DNA of 41,193 nucleotides, from the NCBI GenBank assembly GCA_947259795.1, contig CAMYNJ010000019.1:1-41193 (forward strand), given 5' to 3'. Of this stretch, positions 1-8,885 are shown one piece after another (position 1 is the stretch's first letter; every line of letters begins with the position of its first letter). Under the pieces are notes generated by a model. The model searched no databases. It was not told where the DNA came from and was given only the letters and a program-made list of their open reading frames with translations. This stretch comes from an uncultured Alphaproteobacteria bacterium. GTDB lineage: Bacteria; Pseudomonadota; Alphaproteobacteria; UBA8366; JADFVY01. The position numbers and the translations under genes were made by a program.

Positions 1-213
1 GTGGTCGTCATTTTCGGGCCAAGAGGCCGGATCGATCCCGGAAATCCGACCGAACGCAGGGCGCATATCCTCACGGTTGCTTACCATAAGCAGGGCACCC
101 GACGCACCGAAAGCCCCACAGACTGCGCTAAGGGCATCCTCCCATCGCACATCGTCAATCAGCGCATCGTAGAGTCCGTCGACAACTGCGAGAAGCTGTT
201 CCTCATCTCCCAT
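1..213 (-). CDS. N-terminus of a probable LuxR-type transcriptional regulator (partial)
   Basis: An open frame starts at an ATG (complement of 211-213) and runs 71 codons without a stop to the window edge, so the gene is cut. The protein begins MGDEEQLLAVVDGLYDALID and continues with a Trp-containing helical stretch and an Ala/Gly-rich segment ending in ALLMVSN. This pattern of a 'LYDALID..W..AL' helix followed by a GAF/PAS-like strand resembles the N-terminal region of alphaproteobacterial LuxR-family regulators with a C-terminal HTH. The HTH itself lies outside the window, so the family call is inference. An AGGG sits very close to the ATG. A plus-strand open frame over the same bases has no recognisable content. 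Confidence 0.5.
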   Translation of the reverse strand, partial: MGDEEQLLAVVDGLYDALIDDVRWEDALSAVCGAFGASGALLMVSNREDMRPAFGRISGIDPASWPENDDH

Positions 214-562
214 GCCCTGATTTGCCTTGTAGGCCCTATCGCGAAAGTATAGCGGAATATGAACTATTCACGCAAATAATGCATTGAGTTGCGTTTCCGC
301 GCCTCTGGGCTGATCGGGGGAGCGCCAGTGATCTTCCTCCCGCGAGGGCTCTACGGACTACTAGGCCGCAGCCGCGCCCACCACCGAAACTCCTGATAAA
401 CCTTGGGATTTCGCCGTTTGGTGGCGCGTCTGACCGGCTGGCCGAGCTGGACGTCAGTGGTATGTCAGGCGGCGGGACGCGGCTGGTCCGGTTACCGGGC
501 GCCATGGTCGGGCAGTCGGCGCGAACCGCCAGCGCCATGCTGTATTCGCCGCCGCCCCCGGG
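214..562. other. Intergenic stretch with no recognisable gene
   Basis: About 350 bases between the truncated regulator and the outer-membrane-protein-like remnant. Open frames on both strands are short, Arg/Pro-rich and look like GC-rich random frames. No tRNA, terminator or repeat was seen. With the adjacent remnant it may be decayed coding sequence, but nothing in it identifies a parent gene. Confidence 0.4.
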
Positions 563-676
563 TCAGAACTTGGTCACGACGTTCAGGAATACGCCTTGGC
601 TGTCGTAGGACAGGTCCGTCAGATCGTCCGAGAAGTCGCCGAGCCCGACCTTGGTGTTGTCAGCGAAATGGTGGTA
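563..676 (-). pseudogene. Possible remnant of an outer-membrane beta-barrel protein C-terminus
   Basis: Read on the minus strand, this stretch encodes about 37 residues ending at a TGA (complement of 563-565). The tail contains KVGLGDFSDDLTDLSYDSQG and ends in VFLNVVTKF, with a terminal Phe. An 'FSDDLTDLSYDSQG...NVV.KF' tail resembles the last strands of alphaproteobacterial beta-barrel proteins as I recall them, and a terminal aromatic is typical of outer-membrane insertion signals. No start codon or upstream barrel sequence is present in frame: the frame runs back into the methyltransferase stop region as unrelated residues. I read it as a decayed 3' fragment. A chance resemblance cannot be excluded. 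Confidence 0.4.
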
Positions 677-712
677 GCCTCCGCAGGCGCCTGGCCGCTT
701 CCTTACCGGTAA

Positions 713-1336
713 TCACGTCGAAGGCCTGTCGGCCGGCGCCGTCGCCTCGATGGTCTTGACCACGTCGAGGAAGACGTTTGTCACTTTCGTGATTTCGAAC
801 CCGGCCGCGCGGACGTTCGCCTCCGTGTCCCGGTTGATTTCGGGGCCGAGATGCCGGGCCACGGGGTTCATCACGTTGAGCATTACGTTGAACGGGAAGC
901 AACGCGAACCGGTATGTTCGAACATGCCGAGCTTGCCTCCGGGCTTCAGCACCCGGCGCAGCGCCGCGAGGCCCTTCACGGGGTCGGGCACCGAGCAGAA
1001 AGTGCAGGAGGTATAGACCTGATCGAAGGAGGCCTCCGGAAAGTCCATCTCATGGACATCCATGACCCGCAGGGTCATGTTCCCGGGATAGGCCGCCGCC
1101 CGCGATTCCGCCCTGGCCAGCATCTTCGGGCTGATATCGATGCCGGTGATGTCCTTGCCCGGCGGGAAGCAGGCGATATCAAGCCCTGTGCCCACCGCCA
1201 TGAACAGGATATTCCCCTCCATGCCCGAAAACAGCCGCTTCTTGTGCGACGCCCAGCGTTTCTCCGGGCCATAACCGCCCATGACGTCGAACAGGCTGGC
1301 GGCGGAATCCCATTTCTTCCGGGTTTCGAGGTCCAT
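713..1336 (-). CDS. Class I SAM-dependent methyltransferase
   Basis: A 207-residue protein with a Rossmann-type methyltransferase core. A motif I region reads ILFMAVGTGLDIACFPPG, followed by an acidic strand end (GIDISPKML), the motif VLKPGGKLGMFEHTGS, and a central 'SFDQVYTSCTFCSVPDP' segment as in UbiE/Methyltransf_11-type and METTL7-like enzymes. The substrate cannot be told; small-molecule, thiol or lipid methylation are all possible. The ATG (complement of 1334-1336) overlaps the stop of the upstream membrane-protein gene in a TAATG arrangement and has a GGAGG ribosome site inside that gene, so the two are translationally coupled. The frame stays open upstream of this ATG, but those codons encode the other gene in another frame. 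Confidence 0.8.
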   Translation of the reverse strand: MDLETRKKWDSAASLFDVMGGYGPEKRWASHKKRLFSGMEGNILFMAVGTGLDIACFPPGKDITGIDISPKMLARAESRAAAYPGNMTLRVMDVHEMDFPEASFDQVYTSCTFCSVPDPVKGLAALRRVLKPGGKLGMFEHTGSRCFPFNVMLNVMNPVARHLGPEINRDTEANVRAAGFEITKVTNVFLDVVKTIEATAPADRPST

Positions 1337-1707
1337 TACCTGACCTCCCCATGCATCCTGGCCTGCAAGATGTAGCTGTAGGCCAGGCAGGCGAGGCCCG
1401 TCAGCGCTCCGCTCCACAAGGCCGTTTCCGGGCCGATTTCCGCTGCGGCCTGCAGCATGCCGACCACGGAACCCGCCATCATTCCCGCCAATCCCGCCGG
1501 CAGCGATATTTCCAGGGCGCCGAACAGCGGCGTGAAAACAACCCCGCCGATAGCCCCGACCAGAAAGCCGAGCAGCATCCCCGCCGCCATCGCGATCAAC
1601 GGGTGCCAGTCGCCGGGAATGGCCGCATGGGCCAGCCAGCCCGCGGCGGCGCCTGTCACGGCGCAAGCCAGAACGTCGCCGAAAATGAAATAGGCTCTGT
1701 GTTCCAA
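1336..1707 (-). CDS. Small four-helix membrane protein coupled to the methyltransferase
   Basis: About 123 residues beginning MEHRAYFIFGD if the TTG at complement 1705-1707 is used. That start follows an AGGGGG ribosome site at suitable distance, whereas the in-frame ATG at 1764 has none. Four hydrophobic Gly/Ala-rich segments are visible: VLACAVTGAAAGWLAHA, IAMAAGMLLGFLVGAIGGVV, LAGMMAGSVVGML and SGALTGLACLAYSYIL. This suggests an inner-membrane protein of four helices with no catalytic motif. No named family is recognised with certainty. Its stop overlaps the methyltransferase start, so the two products are probably made together and may act together at the membrane (inference). Confidence 0.65.
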   Translation of the reverse strand: MEHRAYFIFGDVLACAVTGAAAGWLAHAAIPGDWHPLIAMAAGMLLGFLVGAIGGVVFTPLFGALEISLPAGLAGMMAGSVVGMLQAAAEIGPETALWSGALTGLACLAYSYILQARMHGEVR

Positions 1708-1870
1708 TCCTGATACCCCCTGGGTGGTTTTTTCGGACAGATTACGGTGGTGACTATATGCCATAAGGGAATGTCGGCAAAGCACCGGCCGTTGGGGCGG
1801 AAGATGTGCAAATGCTTGTATCCTTCGCCTTCAGCGGGCACGATAGGGATATATTCGATTCGGGGAATGC

Positions 1871-2500
1871 ATGTCGGACAACGCCGAGGAAAATGTCATC
1901 GATATCGCGATCGTGGACAAGAGCCCGATCGTGCAGAGCGGGCTGCGCGCGCTGTTCGAAAATGACGAGCGGTTCCATGTCGTCGCCGTCGCCGCCGATG
2001 GCGAGCGTTTTATGGAGGCGGTGGCCCGCCTGTCCTTCGATGTCGCGGTGATCGGCTGGGAAATGCCCTATCTCAGCGGCGCCGGGGTGCTGCGGGCGCT
2101 CCGCGGGCAGCCCGATGCGCCCAGGGTCGTCATCTATACCGGTAGCCAGGATCTTGACGTGCCGCGCCAGTCGATGGCGCTGGGCGCCGCAGGTTTCTGC
2201 CATAAGAGCGACCCGCCCGAACGGCTGGTCGAAACGGTGCTTGCCGTTGCCAGCGGCCGTATGGCCTTCCCGTATGTCGATATACGAGAGCTGGACCTGA
2301 ACCCGCTGGCCGGGCTTACCGAACGCGAGCGGGAAATCCTGGAATCGCTTTCCAAGGGGATGACCAACCAGCAGCTTGCCGAGGATTTCGAGATTTCGCT
2401 GAACACGGTGAAGTTCCACCTGAAAAACCTCTACGGCAAGATGGGCGTCGAAAACCGCGCGCAGGCCGTCGCCAAATATCTCGGTCGCGCGACGCGGTAA
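1871..2500 (+). CDS. NarL/LuxR-type response regulator with degenerate receiver, upstream of the cbb genes
   Basis: A 209-residue protein with a receiver-like domain (about residues 10-128) and a C-terminal LuxR/GerE HTH (about 146-205; LTEREREILESL, then NTVKFHLKNLYGKMGVENR). Aligned on NarL, the phospho-acceptor Asp position in the DVAVIGWEMP segment is Gly62 (codon GGC at 2054-2056). The second acidic-pocket Asp is Lys17 (IVDKSP). Asp16, Thr90 and Lys112 of the receiver remain. The protein is therefore unlikely to be switched by Asp phosphorylation. An ATG preceded by GGGGA sets the start. It reads towards the fructose-bisphosphatase gene, where a LysR-type cbbR would be expected, so a role in cbb control is a reasonable inference. 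No histidine kinase gene is adjacent. Confidence 0.88.
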   Translation: MSDNAEENVIDIAIVDKSPIVQSGLRALFENDERFHVVAVAADGERFMEAVARLSFDVAVIGWEMPYLSGAGVLRALRGQPDAPRVVIYTGSQDLDVPRQSMALGAAGFCHKSDPPERLVETVLAVASGRMAFPYVDIRELDLNPLAGLTEREREILESLSKGMTNQQLAEDFEISLNTVKFHLKNLYGKMGVENRAQAVAKYLGRATR

Positions 2501-2550
2501 CGGGCAGTTCGCTCGCGGCCCCGTGCCGCACTAATGCAAAGAGCGCCAAT

Positions 2551-2588
2551 TTGACGCATTGGTCCTGCCCGAACGGGTGGCCTATATA
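2551..2588 (+). promoter_or_regulatory. Candidate regulatory region of the cbb cluster
   Basis: The gap between the regulator and fructose-bisphosphatase holds TTGACG (2551-2556), an inverted repeat CCCGAACGGG (2568-2577) and TATATA (2583-2588). The -35-like and -10-like hexamers are 26 bases apart, too far for a plain sigma-70 promoter, so they probably do not form a pair. The inverted repeat extends to 7 bp per arm if G-T pairs are allowed and could be an operator. This is a weak call. Confidence 0.25.
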
Positions 2589-2662
2589 CAACCCGCAAGA
2601 TATTGCCGGACCACCCGCGCGAGTGTTCGTCTGGCCCGGCATTCCGTGCAGACTGCATCGCC

Positions 2663-3679
2663 ATGACACAGAGAACGCAAATAGCGCCGGAACAGGATAT
2701 GGACTCGACGCTGCGGAATGCGGATTGCGGTCCATCGTTCGTCTATGCGCTTCGCGGCGTTACCGAGGCCGCCGCGCGGGCGGCCTATGACTGGATCGGG
2801 CGCGGCGACAAGAACCAGGGCGACCTCGCCGGGGTTGAGGCCATGCGCGACGCCTTGAACGACATGCCGGTCGGCGGCACGGTCGTCATCGGCGAAGGCG
2901 AAAAGGACGAGGCGCCGGAACTTTACAAGGGCGAGGAGCTTGGCGACCGGTCGTCGGTACTGCAGTTCGATATCGCCGTAGACCCTGTCGAGGGCACCAG
3001 CTATCTGGCGAAAGGCATGACCAACGCCATGGCGGTGATCGCCATGGCGCCGCGCGGCAGCATGTTCGATCCGGGCCCCGCCTTCTATATGGAGAAATTC
3101 GCCGGGCCGGCCGCGGTGCGCGGCAAGATCGACCCGAAGGCCCCGGTCGCTGAAAAGCTGAAGGTGCTGGGCGAGGCGCTGGACAAGCCGATCTCTGAAC
3201 TCACTGTTTATGTGCTTGAAAAACCGCGCCACAAGGAACTGGTGTCGCGCATCCATGCGGCGGGCGCGCGGGTTGCGCTCTACCCGGCCGGCGACGTGGC
3301 CGGCGCGCTGATGGCGGCAATCCCGGATTCGGGAATAGATGCGCTGATGGGAACCGGCGGCACGCCCGAAGGCGTAATCTCCGCCTGCGCCATCCGCCTG
3401 CTGGGCGGGGAATTCCTCGGCCGGCTGGACCCGCAGCTTCCCAGCGAGATCATCGCTGTGCGCGAGGCGGGATTGGACACCAGCAAATGGTACGGCGTCG
3501 ATGAACTCATCCGTTCCGACGAAGTCTATTTCTGCGCGACCGGCATTACCACCGGCCTTCTGTTCGAGGGGGTGGAGCGAACGTGCAGTCAAGAGAGAAC
3601 ACAGACCCTGATGATCGCGGGGCCGGGCGGGGAACGTCAGATCCTTACTACCTGGCACCCGCGCGTTGCGGGTAAGTAA
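2663..3679 (+). CDS. glpX: Class II fructose-1,6-bisphosphatase (GlpX/CbbF)
   Basis: Hydrolyses fructose-1,6-bisphosphate to fructose-6-phosphate in the regenerative phase of the Calvin cycle (a GlpX homologue in a cbb cluster may also act on sedoheptulose-1,7-bisphosphate). GlpX signatures are clear: VTEAAARAAYDWIGRGDKN, the metal site VVIGEGEKDEAP, the sugar-phosphate site DIAVDPVEGT, and GTGGTPEGVI near the C-terminus. Length (about 326-338 residues) fits the family. The start is uncertain: ATG 2663 is used here, while ATG 2699 gives a protein closer to E. coli GlpX at its N-terminus; an upstream TTG at 2603 is less likely. First gene of the cbb cluster, with 23 bases to the next gene, so probably co-transcribed. 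Confidence 0.93.
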   Translation: MTQRTQIAPEQDMDSTLRNADCGPSFVYALRGVTEAAARAAYDWIGRGDKNQGDLAGVEAMRDALNDMPVGGTVVIGEGEKDEAPELYKGEELGDRSSVLQFDIAVDPVEGTSYLAKGMTNAMAVIAMAPRGSMFDPGPAFYMEKFAGPAAVRGKIDPKAPVAEKLKVLGEALDKPISELTVYVLEKPRHKELVSRIHAAGARVALYPAGDVAGALMAAIPDSGIDALMGTGGTPEGVISACAIRLLGGEFLGRLDPQLPSEIIAVREAGLDTSKWYGVDELIRSDEVYFCATGITTGLLFEGVERTCSQERTQTLMIAGPGGERQILTTWHPRVAGK

Positions 3680-3702
3680 GGGATGTCCGGAGGACCGAAC
3701 TG

Positions 3703-4644
3703 ATGCCACTTAACCGCAGGGTTGACCGTCCGATCATATTGGGAATCGTTGGCGATTCCGCTGCCGGCAAGACGACTTTGACCGCCGGAATTGCCGAGAT
3801 TCTGGGGCCGGAACGCGTGGTGACGATCTGCACCGACGACTACCACCGCTATTCGCGCGAGGAGCGGGCGAACAACGGGATTTCCGCGCTGGACCCGCGC
3901 GGCAACTACATCGATATTCTGGAGCAGCATATCAAGCAGCTGCGCGACGGCCATCCGATTCTCAAGCCCATCTACAACCACCATCACGGCACGCTGGATG
4001 CACCCGAATATATCGTGCCGAAGGAATATGTCATTCTCGAGGGGCTATTGGGCTATTCGACCCGCGCCATGCGCGATTGCTATGACGTGAAGGTCTATCT
4101 GGAGCCGGTCGAGGCGCTGCGCGTGAGGTGGAAGATCCAGCGTGATACCGCCAAGCGCGGCTATACGGCGGAGCAAGTCCTGGATTCGTTGAAGAGGCGC
4201 CAGCATGACAGCGCCGATTTCATCCGCCCCCAGCGCACCTTCGCCGACATCGTCGTGCAATTCTATCCGCCTGCCGGCCAGTTGGAGGAAACGGGCGCTC
4301 ATCTGAATGCGCGGCATACACTGCGGCCGACCCTGCCGCATCCCGACTTGTCGCCGGTGCTCGATCTCGGCGTCCGCAACGGGCTGAAGCTGGAACTTTC
4401 GCGCGACATCGACGGCAAGCCCGTCGACGTGCTGGACATTGCCGGCGATATCGATGCAAAACGGGCCAAGGCGATGGAAGAACTGCTCTGGGGCCTGATC
4501 CCCGAGGCGCAGCATTTGCGCGAAAAGCTGGGACAGTTCATCGACGAACATAATGAAACCGCGATCAGCCATCCACTGGCGCTGTCGCAGCTCTTCATCA
4601 CCTTCCATATGGTGAAAGCGGCGCTGGGCGTGCATGCGATCTGA
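3703..4644 (+). CDS. prk: Phosphoribulokinase
   Basis: Phosphorylates ribulose-5-phosphate to ribulose-1,5-bisphosphate, the RuBisCO substrate. The 313-residue cytoplasmic protein has a P-loop GDSAAGKTT (17-25), the catalytic acidic pair in CTDDYHRY (45-46), ALDPRGN (62-68), PIYNHHHG (89-96) and a Walker-B-like VILEGLLGY (110-118). The DDYH, ALDPR.N, KPIYNH and WKIQRD elements match the plant/cyanobacterial class of the enzyme. The roughly 290-residue octameric class typical of proteobacteria has GDAFHR and a different middle region, which are absent here. GGAGG lies just upstream of the ATG. The gene sits between fructose-bisphosphatase and aldolase on one strand. A uridine-kinase paralogue is excluded by the context and the DDYH region. 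Confidence 0.9.
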   Translation: MPLNRRVDRPIILGIVGDSAAGKTTLTAGIAEILGPERVVTICTDDYHRYSREERANNGISALDPRGNYIDILEQHIKQLRDGHPILKPIYNHHHGTLDAPEYIVPKEYVILEGLLGYSTRAMRDCYDVKVYLEPVEALRVRWKIQRDTAKRGYTAEQVLDSLKRRQHDSADFIRPQRTFADIVVQFYPPAGQLEETGAHLNARHTLRPTLPHPDLSPVLDLGVRNGLKLELSRDIDGKPVDVLDIAGDIDAKRAKAMEELLWGLIPEAQHLREKLGQFIDEHNETAISHPLALSQLFITFHMVKAALGVHAI

Positions 4645-4671
4645 CTGCCAGAACTTCAAGGGAGAACGACA

Positions 4672-5754
4672 ATGCCTATGATTTCGATGCGCCAGTTGCT
4701 GGACCACGCGGCCGAGCATGGCTATGGCGTGCCTGCCTTCAACATCAACAATATGGAACAGCTGATCGCCATCATGCAGGCGGCCGAGAAGACCGATTCG
4801 CCGGTCATCCTGCAGGCCAGCCGCGGCGCGCGATCCTATGCGGGCGACACCATCCTGCGCTATCTGGTGATGGGCGCGGTGGAAATGCATCCCGATATCC
4901 CGATCTGCATGCATCAGGACCACGGCAATAACGTCCAGACCTGCATGTCGGCGGTGACCAACGGATTTACCTCGGTGATGATGGACGGTTCGCTGGAAGA
5001 GGACGCCAAGACCCCGGCCAGCTATGAATACAATGTCGCCATCACCAAGCAGGTGACGGACACCGCCCATCTGGTCGGCGTGTCGGTGGAGGGCGAACTG
5101 GGCTGCCTCGGTTCGCTGGAGACCGGCGAGGGCGACAAGGAGGACGGCCACGGCTTCGAGGGCAAGCTGGACCGCGACATGCTGCTGACCGACCCGGACC
5201 AGGCGGCCGATTTCGTGGCCCGCACCAGGGTCGACGCGCTGGCCGTCGCCATCGGCACCTCGCACGGCGCCTACAAGTTCAGCCGCAAGCCGACCGGCGA
5301 CATCCTGGCAATGGACGTGGTGAAGGCAATCAAAGAACGCCTGCCTGGAACCCATCTGGTGATGCACGGCTCCTCGTCGGTGCCGCAGGACTTGCAGGAC
5401 GTTATCAACGAATTCGGCGGCGAGATGCCGCAGACCTATGGCGTGCCGGTCGAAGAGATCGTCGTCGGCATCAGGAACGGCGTCCGCAAGGTCAATATCG
5501 ATACCGACTGCCGCATGGCGATAACGGGTCAGTTCCGAAAGGTTGCGACGGAGAAGAAGTCCGAATTCGATCCGCGCGCCTTCCTCAAGCCGGCGATCTC
5601 GGAGATGAGCAAGCTTTGCGCCGACCGGTTCGAGGCCTTCGGCACGGCCGGCAACGCCTCGAAGATCAAACCCACCCCGCTGGCCGAGATGGCCAAGAGT
5701 TATCAATCGGGCGCGCTCGATCCGAAGATCGCGAAATCGATCAAAGCCGCCTGA
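4672..5754 (+). CDS. cbbA: Class II fructose-bisphosphate aldolase
   Basis: Zn-dependent aldolase that condenses dihydroxyacetone phosphate with glyceraldehyde-3-phosphate (and with erythrose-4-phosphate in the Calvin cycle). The 360-residue protein shows the class II elements: [12 protein letters not shown] at 19-30, the metal/catalytic cluster MHQDHGN with His81, Asp83 and His84, the acidic loop [18 protein letters not shown] with a further metal His, and VMHGSSSVP with the third. [13 protein letters not shown] carries the phosphate-binding loop. The length fits the longer type-B subgroup common in cbb operons. A ribosome site (GGGAGAA) precedes the ATG. Spacing of 27 bases from prk and 36 to cbbL indicates a single operon. 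Confidence 0.95.
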   Translation: MPMISMRQLLDHAAEHGYGVPAFNINNMEQLIAIMQAAEKTDSPVILQASRGARSYAGDTILRYLVMGAVEMHPDIPICMHQDHGNNVQTCMSAVTNGFTSVMMDGSLEEDAKTPASYEYNVAITKQVTDTAHLVGVSVEGELGCLGSLETGEGDKEDGHGFEGKLDRDMLLTDPDQAADFVARTRVDALAVAIGTSHGAYKFSRKPTGDILAMDVVKAIKERLPGTHLVMHGSSSVPQDLQDVINEFGGEMPQTYGVPVEEIVVGIRNGVRKVNIDTDCRMAITGQFRKVATEKKSEFDPRAFLKPAISEMSKLCADRFEAFGTAGNASKIKPTPLAEMAKSYQSGALDPKIAKSIKAA

Positions 5755-5790
5755 ACCGGACAGCAGCCGATCCCCTAAGGAGAAAGATAA

Positions 5791-7251
<1,461 letters not shown>

Positions 7252-7262
7252 GGAGATCGATC

Positions 7263-7688
7263 ATGCGTATTACCCAGGGAGCTTTCTCGTTCCTGCCCGA
7301 TTTGACGGACGAACAAATCACGAAACAGGTGCAGTACTGCATCGACAATGGCTGGGCGGTGAATCTGGAATATACCGACGACCCGCATCCGCGAAACACC
7401 TACTGGGACATGTGGGGGCATCCGATGTTCGATATCGAGGATGCCGCCGGGGTGATGTACGAGCTTGCCGAATGCCGGAAATTGTATGGCGATAACCGCT
7501 ATATCAGACTCTCTGCCTTCGATTCGACCCAAGGCTGGGAATCGGTGAAGCTGTCCTTCATCGTAAACCGGCCGAAGGGGGAGGAAGACGGGTTCTGGCT
7601 CCAGCGTACTGAAGGCGCCGGCCGCAAGATCCGATACACCACGCATCCCTATGCGACCCGCAAGCCGCAGGGCGCGCGCTATAGCTGA
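7263..7688 (+). CDS. cbbS: RuBisCO small subunit, red-type
   Basis: Caps the L8 core of RuBisCO. The 141-residue protein starts [19 protein letters not shown], has the conserved [23 protein letters not shown] segment in two adjacent pieces, and continues past the usual core with a C-terminal extension (about 30 residues, including GFWLQRTEG and [14 protein letters not shown]). That extension is characteristic of red-type small subunits, where it forms a beta-hairpin that helps holoenzyme assembly. The frame is open further upstream, but the ATG at 7263 follows AAGGAG directly after the cbbL stop and gives the family N-terminus. It lies 11 bases after cbbL and 4 before cbbX. Confidence 0.97.
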   Translation: MRITQGAFSFLPDLTDEQITKQVQYCIDNGWAVNLEYTDDPHPRNTYWDMWGHPMFDIEDAAGVMYELAECRKLYGDNRYIRLSAFDSTQGWESVKLSFIVNRPKGEEDGFWLQRTEGAGRKIRYTTHPYATRKPQGARYS

Positions 7689-7692
7689 TGCG

Positions 7693-8673
7693 ATGAGTGA
7701 CCGACCAGCCGCGAGTGACACCGAGACGCCCGACGCCGAGACCGCCGAGGAAAGACCGAAGGCGATCGACCTGAGGGAGGAGTATGAATCCTCCGGCGTG
7801 GACGAGGTGCTGCGCGAGCTCGACGAAAGCCTCGTCGGGCTGGCGCCGGTCAAGCGCCGGATTCGCGAGACGGCGGCGCTGCTTCTGGTCGAACGGGCCC
7901 GCAAGCGCATGGGGTTGGCGCACGAAACGCCGACCTTGCATATGAGCTTCACCGGCAATCCGGGCACCGGCAAAACCACGGTGGCGATGCGGATGGCGGA
8001 CCTGCTGTACCGGCTCGGCTATGTCAGGCGGGGCCATCTGGTCACGGTCACACGCGACGATCTCGTCGGGCAGTATATCGGCCATACCGCGCCGAAGACC
8101 AAGGAGGTCCTGAAGAAGGCGATGGGCGGCGTGCTGTTCATCGACGAGGCCTATTATCTGTATCGGCCCGAAAACGAGCGTGACTACGGGCAGGAAGCGA
8201 TCGAGATCCTGCTCCAGGTGATGGAAAACCAGCGCGACGACCTGGTCGTCATTCTTGCCGGCTATAGCGACAGGATGGAGAAGTTCTTCGAGTCCAATCC
8301 GGGGTTCCGCTCGCGGATCGCCCATCACATCGATTTTCCGGACTATACGGATGACGAACTGATTCGCATCGCCGAGTTGACTCTGGGCGAGCAGAACTAC
8401 ACGCTGTCGGCGGAGGCGCGCGAGGCGATGGTTGAGTATATCCACCATCGCCGGGCTCAGCCGCATTTCGCCAACGCCCGTTCGATCCGCAACGCGCTCG
8501 ACCGGGCGCGCCTGCGTCAGGCGAACCGCCTTTTCGAAACCGCCGAAGGGCCGTTGAGCGCGGAAGAACTCTCGAAAATCGACGCCAGCGACATCCGCGC
8601 CAGCCGGGTGTTCAAGATCGCTGAGGATGAGGCCGACCCTGACCGCGAGAAGGACCAGCAAACCCCGAAATAG
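7693..8673 (+). CDS. cbbX: CbbX, AAA+ activase of red-type RuBisCO
   Basis: Hexameric ATPase that frees inhibited RuBisCO by pulling on the large-subunit C-terminus, itself stimulated by RuBP in the studied Rhodobacter enzyme. The 326-residue protein has Walker [10 protein letters not shown] (88-96), the pore-loop region [15 protein letters not shown] (about 123-137), Walker [12 protein letters not shown] (146-156), and the sensor/arginine-finger segment [36 protein letters not shown] marks the C-terminal AAA lid. The acidic N-terminal 40 residues are divergent. The chosen ATG follows the cbbS stop by 4 bases without a strong ribosome site, so translation is probably coupled. Its presence supports the red-type call for cbbLS. 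Confidence 0.97.
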   Translation: MSDRPAASDTETPDAETAEERPKAIDLREEYESSGVDEVLRELDESLVGLAPVKRRIRETAALLLVERARKRMGLAHETPTLHMSFTGNPGTGKTTVAMRMADLLYRLGYVRRGHLVTVTRDDLVGQYIGHTAPKTKEVLKKAMGGVLFIDEAYYLYRPENERDYGQEAIEILLQVMENQRDDLVVILAGYSDRMEKFFESNPGFRSRIAHHIDFPDYTDDELIRIAELTLGEQNYTLSAEAREAMVEYIHHRRAQPHFANARSIRNALDRARLRQANRLFETAEGPLSAEELSKIDASDIRASRVFKIAEDEADPDREKDQQTPK

Positions 8674-8802
8674 CCAATCCGGCCGCGGCTCGCTGGTTCC
8701 GCCGGCCCGTTCCCCTGGCGGCCTTCCAAAGGTCGGCTTCGGCCGGGTTCGCGGAAATTCCCCTGCAATTTCGAGTTAAAAATACACCTGATCGCCTCCG
8801 AT

Positions 8803-8816
8803 TTGACCTCCGTCAA
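8803..8816 (+). promoter_or_regulatory. FNR/CRP-family binding site upstream of nap
   Basis: TTGACCTCCGTCAA is a perfect TTGAC-N4-GTCAA inverted repeat, close to the FNR consensus TTGAT-N4-ATCAA and also to Dnr/Nnr-type sites. Its centre lies about 76 bases before the napF start; a class II promoter (site at -41.5) would start transcription near 8851. It is the only such site in the 212-base gap between cbbX and napF. Which family member binds (FNR/FnrL, Anr or an NO-responsive Nnr/Dnr) cannot be told. Confidence 0.7.
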
Positions 8817-8885
8817 TTTCTTTCGCTCGGGACCGTCGTAGGAGTTCCATCGGTTTTACACCACTGGCCGGGGGGAAATGCCGTC

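Noticed and set aside
1-252. Plus-strand open frame from a GTG at base 1
   Set aside because: The residues show no family pattern, while the minus strand over the same bases gives a plausible regulator N-terminus that is open to the edge.
2551-2588. TTGACG and TATATA as a sigma-70 promoter for the cbb genes
   Set aside because: The spacing is 26 bases, well beyond 16-19. The region is kept only as a candidate regulatory stretch.
4045-5706. Long minus-strand open frame opposite prk and cbbA
   Set aside because: It is antisense to two clear enzymes and is His/Arg/Gly-rich, as expected for a shadow frame in GC-rich DNA.
8690-8755. GC-rich partial stems after cbbX as a terminator
   Set aside because: The stems are imperfect and no T-tract follows, so no single structure can be supported.
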